A DNA stretch of 64,000 bases from the NCBI RefSeq assembly GCF_029867415.1, contig NW_026705932.1, positions 124,001 to 188,000 of the forward strand, read 5' to 3'. Positions within the stretch are counted from its first letter, which is position 1, and the number at the start of each line of letters is the position of its first letter. Positions 1-10,639 of this stretch are shown here, in pieces. A program made the position numbers and the translations under genes. This DNA comes from Vicia villosa. Taxonomy: Eukaryota > Streptophyta > Magnoliopsida > Fabales > Fabaceae. The notes beneath the pieces were generated by a model. That model made no database searches, was not told where the DNA came from, and saw only the letters and a program-made list of their open reading frames with translations.

Positions 1-928
1 TAATTCCAATCCTTTAATCCTGTAACTGCTAATTAAATGAAATAAAAATAATTAGAAAAATCGAATATTTGGATAATAAATGGGGAGACTAGGTGGAATT
101 TTGTGGGAAGAGTATCTGATGTGGCAGCATGAGGAGAGTGGAAATTTTAGACTTTTCTTATATGATAGATTTGTATTTAAGTTATTCTTTATTAATACTA
201 AGTCACTTTTATTATATTATAACTATATTATAAATAAATTTCTTTTTAAAATATAATCAAAAGAAATTTGGCATATAGGTTAATTCGGATAAACCTATTT
301 TAGTTATCGATTTTTCTATCACTAAATCAATCACAAAAGTTGAATGTTGTAATATCGTTACTTATATTTTGGACGAAAATGACTAATGCGATTCAGTTTC
401 GAAAATCAATGGATGAAAAAGTATTTTTAAAATTAGAGATCAAATTGAACCCCAAATAAAAATATGAGATGAAAAATGATATTTAACTTATTTATTATAT
501 CTGTTCAGTGAAATAGTAAAAGGAAATGAAATAAAAAGTATATAAAGGTAAAATAAAAAAAATTTGCATAGTATTTTAAACTTTTAATCAAACAACATTT
601 GAATGAAATGGTAAAATTCTCTTTGTTCTTTAGATTTTGAACATAAATCCTAAGAATGCATTTGTATTAAATCTTTTGAAGGAGAATTGTGTTGCCCTTT
701 GTAATTTTCTTCGGCTTAATGAGTTAGTCATTGAAATTGCGCGTAAGATACTCGCTTTATATATAAAAATTTAATATTTAATTTTTAATTTAATTTAAAA
801 ATTTATCAATTAAACATTTATGGAAAAGGAGGGTAACAATTATAAAAGGTGTTAAATAATAAAAAAAATTTGCATGATAAATTAAAAAATATCTTACCAC
901 ATTAAATAAAAAACAATATTATTGTAAA
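1..928. other. AT-rich intergenic DNA, no gene seen
   Basis: This stretch is AT-rich with many homopolymer runs, and no reading frame of useful length or known domain is visible on either strand. It forms the left flank of the Copia insertion that begins at 934. Confidence 0.6.
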
Positions 929-933
929 GAGTT

Positions 934-1349
934 TGTTGTGAAAAACGATGTCAAGAACAAAATATAACAGGGAATTAGGGAAGATAAGAAGAACACAAGG
1001 AATTGGTTATAACTGCTATTCTTTTACTTTCTCTTAAAACAAGATTAAAAGTTTACAAGAATAACAAATAACCTCTCTCACCCTAAATTAGGATTTGCAG
1101 CTTAGCAGTGATGAGAGACTAGTATGCTATTTATAATAAAACCTAACATACTAACTAATGGGCTTTTTCCACAAGGCCAATTACACAAGCCAACTTAATA
1201 AACAAGCTAACTTAACAAATTAGGGTTTAAACACTAAATCTAATTTAACATGCTAACAACCATAGCATCTTCGACACAAGCATGCGAACAACCTTCGACT
1301 TCATGCTTAATCCTTTCGACCATACTAGAGTTCGATCCAATATCTCACA
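934..1349 (-). repeat. 3' LTR of the Copia element
   Basis: This 416-bp repeat matches 6602-7007. It is bounded by TG/CA and next to the purine tract at about 1350-1362. A minus-strand TATAAATA box lies at 1128-1135. It has a few more bases than its partner near 975, where a short stretch is duplicated. Confidence 0.88.
1128..1135 (-). promoter_or_regulatory. TATA box in Copia LTR
   Basis: The minus strand reads TATAAATA. The same octamer occurs at 6786-6793 in the 5' LTR, where it would drive the element. Confidence 0.5.
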
Positions 1350-1392
1350 AATCTCCACCTTGGATCTAACTCTACAACATCAAGGGAACAAA

Positions 1393-1785
1393 CTAGCTTT
1401 CTTCATGCAGCTTTATCAGCTGCATACAATGGAAAAACTTGCAACTTGGCAATGTCTTGGTGATCATATCAGCAACATCGTCTTCAGTCGAAACCTTCAG
1501 CACTTGGACTTCTCCACGCTCGATTACTCCTATGATGAAATGCAGCCTCACATCAATGTGCTTAGTTCGCTCATGATAGGCTGAATTCTTCGACAGGTGT
1601 ATTGCACTTTGACTATCACATTTAACAGTGATACCTCGACCTTGAAGTTTCAGCTCCTTCGCAAAACCTTCAAGCCACAATGCTTCTTTCACATCTTCAG
1701 TTAGGGAAATATACTCCGCTTCAGTAATTGATAGAGCAACAACCTTCTGAAGTGTTGCTTTCCAACTAATTGCAGTGCCAAACAT
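1393..1785 (-). pseudogene. Copia RNase H domain
   Basis: This is the C-terminal part of the Copia polyprotein. The motifs SITEAEYISL, CDSQSAIHLSKN, HERTKHIDVRLHFI and DMITKTLP are standard for Copia RNase H, which degrades the RNA strand during reverse transcription. A TGA at about 1797 separates it from the reverse transcriptase in the same frame, where a glycine codon is normal. The frame ends normally at 1393, about 30 bp before the purine tract of the 3' LTR. Confidence 0.85.
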
Positions 1786-1797
1786 AGTGAAAACATA

Positions 1798-3174
1798 TCA
1801 AGAAATAGATTTTCTGGAATCCATACAACCTGCATAATCAGAGTCGACATATCCTTCTATTACTGCTTTACTATCTTCACCCAAGGCTCCACCATAAATT
1901 ATGACTCTATTCAGAGACCCATTTATGTACCTTAAACTCCACTTCAATGCTTGCCAGTTAGCCTTTCCAGGGTTAGTCATGTACCTGCTTACAAGACTTA
2001 TTGCATATGCTATGTCGGGTCTAGTACAGACCATAACATACATCAAAGAAACAACTATATTAGCATATGGGATACTATTCATATAGGCTCTTTCGACATC
2101 AGTACTGGGACACTGATCAATACTTAGCTTGAATTGAGGGTTTGTTGGAGTCACAACTGGCTTCGAATTCGACATACCAAAATTTTCGAGAATCTTCCGT
2201 AGATATGCCTCTTGAGATAAGCATAACTTCGACTTCTTTCTATATCTTCGAATGTCAATTCCAAGAATCCTGGAAGCAGCTCCCAGATCCTTCATATCGA
2301 ACTCCTTATTGAGTTCAGCCCTCACCCTCGTCACATCTTCAACATTGTTGCTTGCTATGATAATATCATCCACATAAAGCAACAAAATAACAAATGAATT
2401 ACCAGGTCAAAATCTGAAGTAAACGCAGTGGTCGAACTGACTTCTAATGAAACTTATGCGTCCCGTGAACTTGTCGAATCTCCTATTCCACTGTCGAGGA
2501 GATTGTTTCAGCCCATATAAAGATCTCTTTAACTTGCAAACATAACCTTCCTTCCCCTTTTCGACATACCCTTCAGGTTGCCTCATCAGGATCTTTTTAT
2601 CTAGATCACCATACAAGAATGCAGTCTTCACATCCATCTGTTCCAGTTCAAGATCGAACTGTGCCACCATGGAAAGCAACATTCGAATGGACCTATGCTT
2701 CACAACAGGAGAAAACACGTCATTGAAGTCGACACCTTCTTTCTGAGTGAAACCCCTTGCAACTAACCTTGCCTTGTATCTTTTCGACGTCCTTCCTTCA
2801 ATTTCTTCCTTAACTTTGAAAATCCATTTACAGGTGACTAACCTTGTCCCATCAGGTTTCTTGATCAGTTCCCAAGTATGATTATCATGAATATATTTCA
2901 TCTCATCATCCATGGCCTTCAGCCATTCAGTCTTATTTCGACTCCTCATAACTTCCTTGTAGTCTCTAGGTTCTTCGTCTAGAACCTCACTTGTAGAGAT
3001 TAAGGCATAAGCTATAAGATCTGCATACCCAAGTCTCTGAGGTGCCTTGATGACTCTTCTCGACCTATCTCTCGACAATAGGTAGTCATCGTCAGTTTCC
3101 TCAACTTCCTCAGCATCTTCTGCTTCTTCTTCGACTTCATCAGGGATATGCAATTCAACATCAACATGCTCCAC
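1798..3174 (-). pseudogene. Copia reverse transcriptase, interrupted by one stop
   Basis: The upstream piece (3174-2407) starts with an acidic linker, followed by HTWELIKKP and TRLVTCKWIFKVKEE. It continues with the finger-palm motifs MDVKTAFLYGDLD and LKRSLYGLKQSPRQW. The downstream piece (2385-1798) opens with LLYVDDIIIAS, which contains the YVDD catalytic aspartates, and continues through the thumb. The pieces share a frame and are split by a TGA at about 2404. This enzyme copies element RNA into cDNA inside cytoplasmic particles. The catalytic motifs are intact but the stop prevents a full product. A TAA at about 3241 separates it from integrase. Confidence 0.9.
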
Positions 3175-3243
3175 CTCAACAAGAATCTCTACCTGTTCCA
3201 GCTCTTCGTCAGATGTTTTTGTACTTCGACCAACATCATCAGT

Positions 3244-3915
3244 TTACTTAAAAGCCATTTCAGCTTCATTGAAAACTACGTCTCGACTGATGATACACCT
3301 CCTGTGACCTGGCTCTAGGCACCATAGCCTATAAGCTTTGACTCCTTCAGGGTATCCCATGAACATGCATTTCAAAGCTCTAGGTTCGACCTTGTCTTGC
3401 CTAATGTGAGCATAGGCTACGCAGCCAAATACTCTCAGTCTATCGAGATCTGGTGGATGTCCTGACCAAACTTCTTTAGGTGCCTTCATATCTAACGCTG
3501 TCGAAGGACATCTGTTTATCAGATATGTTGCTGTCGAAATAGCCTCAGCCCAGAATACCTTCTTTAACCCCGCACTAGTCAACATGCATCTGACTCTCTC
3601 CAAAATAGTTCGATTAAACCTTTCAGCCAAACCATTTTGCTGTGGAGTACTTGCAGTAGTTCTGTGCCTTGCAATACCAGAGTCAGCACAAAAGCTGTCG
3701 AATGCCTCATTGCAAAATTCAAGGTCATTGTCGGTTCTCAACCTCTTGACCTTTCTGCCAGTCTGATTTTCAACCAGAGTCTTCCAACTTTTGAAATTCT
3801 CAAAAGTTTCATCCTTAGTCTTCTGGATGAATACCCATAATTTTCTGGAATAATCATCTACTATGGATAGAAAATACCTTGCTCCTGATGTGATGGACAC
3901 CTTGCAGGCCCCCAA
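3244..3915 (-). pseudogene. Copia integrase catalytic core
   Basis: The DDE core is readable. The first Asp lies in IVDDYSRKLWVF, the second in RLRTDNDLEF, and the Glu in TPQQNGLAERFNRTILE. The Copia C-terminal signature LRVFGCVAYAH follows. The enzyme inserts cDNA into host chromosomes. The frame starts inside the core: a frameshift near 3895 separates it from the zinc-binding N-terminal part at 4475-3861. A TAA at about 3241 ends it before the reverse transcriptase. Confidence 0.88.
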
Positions 3916-4475
3916 AGATCAGCATGGATGTAATCAAGGGATCCATGTGTTCTTTGTTTGCCTTTGTTAAACTTCACTCTGCAAGATTTTCCAAGTACAC
4001 AGGGTTCACAAAACTTTAGCTTTTCGACTTTGTCTCCACCAAGCAGATTTTGTTTCCCTAATTCGACCAGACCCCTTTCACTGACATGGCCTAATCTCAT
4101 GTGCCATATTTCTGTCTTCGACAAAGGTTTCGTGGATGCAACATTTGTCGAACCACTTTCAACTTCACCCTCAAGGGTATACAAGCCTTGTTTCTTCACG
4201 CCTCTCAAGACTTCATTCGACCCCTTCATGACTCTTAGGATACTTTTCTCTCCTTGGAAAACATACCCTTTCTTGTCAAATTCACCAAGAGAAAGCAGAT
4301 TTGTCTTCAAATCAGGAACATACCTGACTTCAGTCAACAACCTTATTGACTCATCATGGAGCTTGAATCTCACAGATCCAACACCTGCAATCTTGCAAGC
4401 TTTGTTGTTTCCCAGCAGTACTGATCCACCATCTTGATCACATAATTCCTCGAACAAGTCTTTGTTTGTAGTCAT
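3861..4475 (-). pseudogene. Copia protease C-terminus and integrase zinc-binding domain
   Basis: The first half is the end of the aspartic protease, with VLLGNNKACKIAGVGSV and VPDLKTNLLSLGE. The second half is the GAG-pre-integrase zinc domain, in which HMRLGHVSERG and FCEPCVLGK supply the His and Cys ligands. The frame then runs into DYIHADLWGPA and is lost at a frameshift near 3895. A TGA at about 4476 lies directly after the protease active-site segment. Confidence 0.85.
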
Positions 4476-4478
4476 GTG

Positions 4479-5222
4479 TCAAGTGCAACCTGAATCCATA
4501 ATCCACTCTCTTCTCGAGTCACTACTTGAAACCACAAGAACATCATATGATTCGAAATCATCTTGAACAATGGCTGAATTGCCATTATCCTTACCTCCAT
4601 GATCTTTCAGGCGTTCAGGGCACACCTTTCTCGTGTGACCCTCCTTCTTACAATGATAGCATCGAATACCAGATGCTTCACCACTATAAGACTTCGACTG
4701 GCTTTTTCCCTTATTCTTGCCGAACTTACCATCCTTTCGCAAGAATTTTCCTTTAACGGCCAAACCTTCACCAACAGCCGAAGGTTTATGCTCCTTTCGT
4801 TCATTCAAGTCCTTAGAATACAAGGCTGATTGAACTTCTTCAAACGCCAGGGACTCCCTTCCATACAAGAGAGTTTCTTTGAAGTGAGCATGTGATCGAG
4901 GCAAAGCGCACAATAGTAACATCGCTTGATCTTTATCATCGATCTTTACATCAATATTTTCAAGATCAAGAATCAGCTTGTTGAACATATCCAACTGCTC
5001 AACCAACACTTTGTCTTCAACCATCTTGAATGAATACAAAGCCTGCTTCAGGTAGAGTCGATTTACCAGCGATTTGGTCATATACAAGCTTTTAAGTTTT
5101 GCCCATAACCCTGATGCCGTCGTCTCCTTTAATACCTGTCTAAGAACCTTATCACCAAGGCTCAACAAAATTGCGATGTGTGCCTTCTCGATCATAGTCG
5201 TCTTCTCCGCTGCCGTTAATGC
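4479..5222 (-). pseudogene. Copia gag C-terminal part plus protease active site
   Basis: This is the UBN2-type gag (nucleocapsid) of a Copia element: EKAHIAILLSLGDKVLRQV, then a lysine-rich linker and one CCHC zinc knuckle, CYHCKKEGHTRKVC, that packages element RNA. The last residues, WIMDSGCT, contain the protease active-site DSG, so gag and pol are one frame as in other Copia elements. The frame is stopped by TGA right after this motif. The apparent start codon near 5240 lies in the inserted solo LTR and is not the real one; the true N-terminus is at 6574-6440. Confidence 0.88.
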
Positions 5223-6434
5223 TGAAGGATAGAAAAACACTTAGAAAGGGGGGTTTGAATAAGTGTAGTCTAAAAACTTGAACGATAAAAACAAATTGCA
5301 CAGTTATTTTTATCCTGGTTCGTTGTTAACTAAACTACTCCAGTCCACCCCCTTGGAGTGATTTACCTCACTTGAGGATTTAATCCACTAATCTCAACAG
5401 ATTACAATGGTTTTCCACTTAGCCCGCGACTAAGTCTTCTAGAGTATCCTGATCACAACTTGATCACTCCAAGAACAATTGCTTAGACACAAGCTAAGAC
5501 TTTCTAGAGTATCCTGACCACCACGTGATCACTCTAGTTACAACTGCTTAGACACAAGCTAAGACTTCATAGAGTATCCTGATCACACTTGATCACTCTA
5601 GTTACTTACAAATTAATGTAATCAAATTCTAAGAGTATTACAATGCTTCTGAAAAGCTATAATCACAACAATGATATTTCTCTTAAAGTTTAAGCTTAAT
5701 CTCACTAATATATTACAACAGCAATGTAGTGAGCTTTGATGAAGATGAAGTTTGTGAGCTTTGATTTGAACAGCGTTTCAGCAAGTTAGTATTCACAGAA
5801 TTCGTCAGAATCGGTAACCTTGCTTCTCATCAGAACTTCATATTTATAGGCACTTGAGAAGATGACCGTTGGGAGCATTTAATGCTTTGCGTATTCCGTA
5901 CAGCATTGCATTTAATGTTTCACTCTTTTGTCAACTACCTCGAGCCTTGTTTACGCTGTGTCTACTGACGTTGCCTTTAATAGCTTCTAACGTTCCTTTT
6001 GTCAGTCTGCGTAGCCTGCCATCTTGTACTTGCTTTTGATCTGATGTTTGTGTATACAACGTTTGAATATCATCAGAGTCAAACAGCTTGGTGCAGAGCA
6101 TCTTCTTGTCTTCTGACCTTGAAGATCTTCTGAGCGTGATACCATGAGAACTTCAGTGCTTCTGCTTCTGAACTCAAGTTCTTTTGATGCTTCCATAGAC
6201 CCATGTTCTGATTCTGCTTTGACCATCTTCTGATGTCTTGCCAGACCATGTTCTGATGTTGCATGCTGAACCTTCTGAGTCAAAGCTTCTGAACGCTGAT
6301 TTATGCATACTCTTTATATATTTCCTGAAAGGGAAATTGCAGTGTATTAGAGTACCACATTATCTCATCCAAAATTCATATCCTTGTTATCATCAAAACT
6401 AAGAATATTGATCAGAACAAATCTTGTTCTAACA
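5223..6434 (-). mobile_element. SIRE-type solo LTR nested in Copia gag
   Basis: The 1,212-bp insert starts TGAAGGATAG and ends CTTGTTCTAACA on the plus strand. It is flanked by perfect 5-bp repeats AATGC (5218-5222 and 6435-6439). Both ends match the longer LTRs at 10640 and 15850, including the GAAAAACAC start and the TTGTTCTAACA end. There is no internal region, so it is a solo LTR left by recombination between two LTRs. On the minus strand the gag reading frame resumes across it once the insert and one repeat are discounted. A minus-strand TATA box lies at 5841-5848. Confidence 0.92.
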
Positions 6435-6439
6435 AATGC

Positions 6440-6574
6440 AGCATTCATGGCTGCCTCTCCCTTCAACGCTTCCAAACAACCCTGCTAAACCAGTAGGGCT
6501 TTCATCTTCAAGCGCCACAGACCGAAATCATTCACTCTAGTGAACTTTTCAATCTCATACTTTGTTGAAGGCAT
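6440..6574 (-). pseudogene. Copia gag N-terminal fragment
   Basis: The frame starts at an ATG at 6574 and reads MPSTKYEIEKFTRVNDFGLW, the usual opening of Copia gag. It continues into the solo LTR at 6440. A TAG at 6487-6485 follows KMKALLV. The segment continues at 5222 on the other side of the insertion. It lies about 28 bp inside the 5' LTR, which is short for a leader but typical of small Copia elements. Confidence 0.82.
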
Positions 6575-6601
6575 CTTCTCCACGCTCACCGCACCAATTT
6601 G

Positions 6602-7007
6602 TTGTGAAAAACGATGTCAAAAGTAAAATATAACAGGGAAGATAAGAAGAACACAAGGAATTGGTTATAACTGCTATTCTTTTACTTTCTCTTAAAACAA
6701 GATTACAAGTTTACAAGAATAACAAATAACCTCTCTCACCCTAAATTAGGATTTACAGCTTAGCAATGATGAGAGACTAGTATGCTATTTATAATAAAAC
6801 CTAACATACTAAATAATGGGATTTTTCCACAAGGCCCATTACACAAGCCAACTTAATAAACAAACTAACTTAACAAATTAGGGTTTAAACACTAAACCTA
6901 ATTTAACATGCTAACAACCCTAACATCTTCGACACAAGCATGCGAACTACCTTCGACTTCATGCTTAATCCTTTCGACCATACTAGAGTTCGATCCAATA
7001 TCTCACA
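6602..7007 (-). repeat. 5' LTR of the Copia element
   Basis: This 406-bp repeat pairs with 934-1349. The sequence just inside it on the minus strand is AATTGGTGCGGTGAGC, where a primer site is expected. It does not match the common initiator-Met tRNA site TGGTATCAGAGC beyond TGGT. A minus-strand TATA box lies at 6786-6793. Confidence 0.88.
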
Positions 7008-7012
7008 AAGTT

Positions 7013-8711
7013 TGTATAAGGTTAATTATCTTCTAAGTAAATGGGTTTGGATGTTTCTCTGGTTAGATCGCCATCATCAAGATTGAAAAGTTGTTGCCAC
7101 ATTTTTAATAATTGTTGTTTTCATCATAACTTCAGAAGGATCCTCTTCGGGATTGTCAACTTAATACCTGCAAGCACATAGATCCACATTTTCCTTTTCT
7201 TTTATGATGACAACACTTCTTTCAGGGAAAATGGTAAAAGAAACAAACAAGTATACTTGGAGTGATTAAACTCCCTCTCAATTAAACAGAGAGTACACTT
7301 TACTTCCCCTGAGAGTATACTTCCCTCCTTTGTCATAATCAAAAAGGTAATAACAAAATAAAATCACATACATCCCATATAAAAGGAAAATAGTTTTAAA
7401 AATTAGGATCAAAGATTTTATTTCTATCCAAGAAAAGTAGCATCCACCTTTAAAATAAACTGGTAGGTAAGCTTTCGAGGTCTTATTTCCCTTGATTCTT
7501 TCATGAACAAAACTCAAAAATCTTTGATGCTTTCTAAATTAAAAGGGAATTATGTTTTCTACTCCTTTCTTGATCGGATTTCTCCAAGGGATAACTATTT
7601 CCCGTTAGGAGTGTTTTGGACAATTTCTTTTCATTCTCCTTGGGCCTTAGATTAATTTTGGGTTTTAGGTACATTGCATTTGGCACCCCTTTGCTCAAAA
7701 TTTACTGAAAGACTCAACCACGAGTTAGTATAAAATAAATTTAATTGACTAGGCTATTAATAAATTACTTACTAGAGAATCAATCAGAGTTTTCTGATTT
7801 TACAATCTCTATTAAGTGTACCACAGAATCTCAATGTAAACATTGTCAATTTTACTACTTTACGAATAGTTTGATATGAGAGTTGTCCAACTATGGGGCT
7901 GATAAATGAATCATTTATCTTTCTAATATGTTCGATGATTTGCAGTCACGAAATGATACTATCACTTTCAATACCTAAGGTAGTACAAAATGATCTCCCA
8001 TCTTTTGATTTTAATCTGCTTCATATTAAAAGCTTCCTTGCACAACGATTCGTTAGTAGTAATGAATCGACAAAAGCATACACAAGAAAACATATGTTAG
8101 ATTTGAAAAAGAGTAATATCATCCTTTCTTGTTGGAAACATGTTTTCAAGCAGGAAATTGCCCAGACTATCAAATCGTAGAGATCCATTTTCATTTTTAA
8201 AACATGAGTAAGAAGAGTTTTACAAAATCATAAGAATGATCAACATGCACTTCCTTATGGAAGTAATAGTTCAAGAATGCACTACCTTGTGGAAGTAACA
8301 GTTCAATAATGCACTATTTACATGTGCTTGAAAGATTTGAGATTCATGATACAAGAGAAAGCCAATAACATCCTTATGGTTTCTAATCTATCTTCATTGA
8401 GATCTATGATTTGTTATTGATTGAAAACATTTGTAACAAACATTTCACAAGCATGAAGCTTGTTGCAAAAGTCCCACTTAGGTTTTAATCACTAGATTAG
8501 TGCAAGCTTTAGGAACAAGTTCCCAAAAGTTGTTTGTCTCAATTTAATTTAAACTTTTTTGCATCCCATTAGGCCAATGTTATTTGATGATGGCTTCATT
8601 AATTTTCTTAGGCTCAATTTATAAAGAAAAAGTCATAAGGTTACATACCTTCCTAAAGGAATGTTGAAATGTAATTCCCTTATAAATATCTTCATTAACA
8701 TTCTAAATGAG
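7013..8711. other. AT-rich intergenic DNA without a supported gene
   Basis: Several open frames of 60-95 codons occur, such as 7893-8180 on the plus strand. None shows a recognisable domain, compositional bias for coding or a conserved partner in the window. A short imperfect repeat with TTCAAGAATGCACTA and TTCAATAATGCACTA occurs around 8270-8320. The origin is not clear; it may be decayed retroelement sequence. Confidence 0.5.
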
Positions 8712-9130
8712 ATTATCCTTTATGGCCATCCGTTCTAAGGATGAGTTTGATTTTCAAAATATGAAGAACTAGACAGAACAATAGTAAACAATACAAGACA
8801 ACTTTTTGTATTATACTGTGTTTGATGGTCAATGGAATGATAATTTTTTCTCTATTTTCTTTATGTTTATGTAATATACAAAATAGTATAAATTTAACTC
8901 TAATATTTTTTTATTAATTGATATTATCCTTTATGGCCATCCGTTCTAAGGATGCATTTGATTTTAAAAATATGAAGAACTAGACAAAACAATAGTAAAC
9001 AATACAAGACAACTTTTTGTATTATACTGTGTTTGATGGTCAATGGAATGATAATTTTTTCTCTATTTTCTTTATGTTTATGTAATATACAAAATATTAT
9101 AAATTTAACTCTAATATTTTTTTTATTAAT
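8712..9130. repeat. Tandem duplication, 211-bp unit, two copies
   Basis: The segment starting ATTATCCTTTATGGCCATCC at 8712 is repeated from 8923 with only scattered changes, a period of 211 bp. The second copy runs to about 9130. The high similarity suggests a recent local duplication. Confidence 0.88.
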
Positions 9131-9340
9131 ATATAAAATATTGATATTTATAAATCAAAATATTAAATAATGAGAAGGAGGAGAAAAAGGATGAAAAGGG
9201 AGATTTATATTACTCTACTATGTATGATAAGTCGATGCCCCAAACAAAAATACTATAACTTTTACTATAATATTCTTTATTGACTATAAAATATAAATAT
9301 CATATTTAAAATCAAAATATTAAATAATATGTATGTGTGC

Positions 9341-9341
<1 letters not shown>

Positions 9342-9376
<35 letters not shown>
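9342..9376. repeat. GA microsatellite
   Basis: There are about 17 uninterrupted GA dinucleotides following GTATGTGTGCGT. Confidence 0.95.
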
Positions 9377-9380
<4 letters not shown>

Positions 9381-9564
9381 ATTTTGATTATTTTTAATAA
9401 TTTGTGCTTGGAAAGAAAATTGTCCCATCATTTAGTAAGAGACGAGAATTAGTCACTCACTATATGTTTTGTCATTTGCCATGATTGATTTAGACATAAA
9501 AAACGATACAAAAATGTTGTTCTTTTCAGTCCCTCATTTTTTAGCAAATCAAACACAGCCTTAG

Positions 9565-10400
9565 ATATTGATTATCTAAGTCAACTTCTTCAACTTGAGT
9601 CTCTCCATTTGGACTCCGGACTTCCTCTTGTTTTTGATATTTTTGCAAGACGCCCTTTGGTTTCCTAATAAAAGATTCAGGTTATTTGTCCCTTTAGTGA
9701 ATTTATCAAGTGTGTTTTAAAGATCATCGATTTTATTTTTCAAAATGTCACATTGATCATACTTGATCGATTCGTCCGAGGCTTTATGAGATAAGGAAGA
9801 GTTTTGAATTATATCATATTGTCTAATTTATTAATATGATATTGTCTAATTTATCATATGGATGTAGAGATAGTTTGTTCTAATTTACTCATTTCGTTTG
9901 TTAGCTTCTTACAAAGTCAAAATAAATGTTGATATTAAAAATGATATGTTACCCCATCGTCTTTATATGAAGATTTCATGTCATCGTTATCCCCCGATAT
10001 GTATGCTCTCTTTTAGGATTTCTTGAACTTTTTATTTTATTTTGGGTTTTTCTCAGGTTTTGAGGTCAGTTTGATCTTATGTGCAATTTATCCATATTGA
10101 CGACATGTAGGAATGGACGGGGAACTTTCTTCACTTTCCTTATGGAGCCTTCAGGTTTCCTTTTCATTCTTTAGGATTTTTTTTAATTTACGAAACATCA
10201 ATTATATGAATTCATTAATTTTACTTTAAAATTCTTTATCTCTTGGTTCCATATCTTTATTTCCCGTGGCTTTTAGTGTGATACTTTTCTTATTTTTTTT
10301 GTCATATTCTTCTTTATCGGTGAGTATTTTTAGTTTCATCTCATGTTCCTGCAATTTTCCAAAAATAGTGTGTGTCCATAGTCGATAAATCCTTAGATTC
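9565..10400 (-). pseudogene. Eroded SIRE-type Copia gag remnant
   Basis: On the minus strand fragments of a SIRE/Maximus-like gag can be read. Near 10360-10226 is FGKLQEHEMKLKIL followed by a lysine-rich stretch. Near 10110 is a broken zinc knuckle (IPTCRQYG, stop, IAHKI). A piece resembling KKAYI..DNDM lies near 9980. Near 9720-9600 is LDKFTKGTNNLNLLLGNQR, which resembles the gag-pol linker. Many stops and frameshifts interrupt it. No pol follows to the left. It ends abruptly at about 10402, where a plus-strand Gypsy gag begins. The family call rests on recognisable but short motifs. Confidence 0.6.
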
Positions 10401-10404
10401 AAAA

Positions 10405-10634
10405 TCGTATCAGTGAATGTACGGTCGATGTGAAGAAGTGTTACCATTGCGGAAAGAGTGGGCATGTGATGGATGATTGCAAACACAAGGCAGTGATATG
10501 TTTCAATTGTGGTGAAGAGGCGCATATCAGTACTCACTGTCAGAAGCCAAAGCAAGCACACTCCGGTGGGAAAGTGTATGCTTTAGTAGGGAGTTAGACA
10601 TCCACTGAAGACAGGTTTATCAGAGGTATATGTT
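10405..10634 (+). pseudogene. Gypsy gag C-terminus with two CCHC zinc knuckles
   Basis: The frame reads VDVKK, then CYHCGKSGHVMDDC and CFNCGEEAHISTHC, two CX2CX4HX4C knuckles that bind element RNA in the capsid. KVYALVGS then runs into a TAG at about 10597. The next codons lead to the SIRE insertion site. The rest of gag is absent upstream. Confidence 0.85.
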
Positions 10635-10639
10635 TCATT

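Larger units (their letters stand above)
934..7007 (-). mobile_element. Degenerate Ty1/Copia LTR retrotransposon (Tork-like by inference), nested with a solo LTR
   Basis: Two near-identical LTRs of 416 and 406 bp bound the element. Both begin TG and end CA, and the minus-strand LTR start reads TGTGAGATATTGGATC. The purine tract AAGGTGGAGATT lies just inside the left LTR, which makes it the 3' LTR and fixes the orientation as minus. Flanking 5-mers GAGTT (929-933) and AAGTT (7008-7012) match at four of five bases, so they are a probable eroded target duplication. Reading leftwards the domains are gag with zinc knuckle, protease, integrase, reverse transcriptase and RNase H, which is Copia order. 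A SIRE-type solo LTR interrupts gag. At least four nonsense codons and one frameshift make it non-coding. The lineage call is from general sequence resemblance only. Confidence 0.9.

Noticed and set aside
7893..8180. A 95-codon plus-strand frame
   Set aside because: No start context, domain or composition that suggests coding, and no homologue in the window; its length is not exceptional in AT-rich DNA.
10405..10634. A two-knuckle CCHC protein that might be a host RNA-binding gene
   Set aside because: The frame runs on into a Gypsy protease beyond the SIRE insertion, so it is the gag of the chromovirus.
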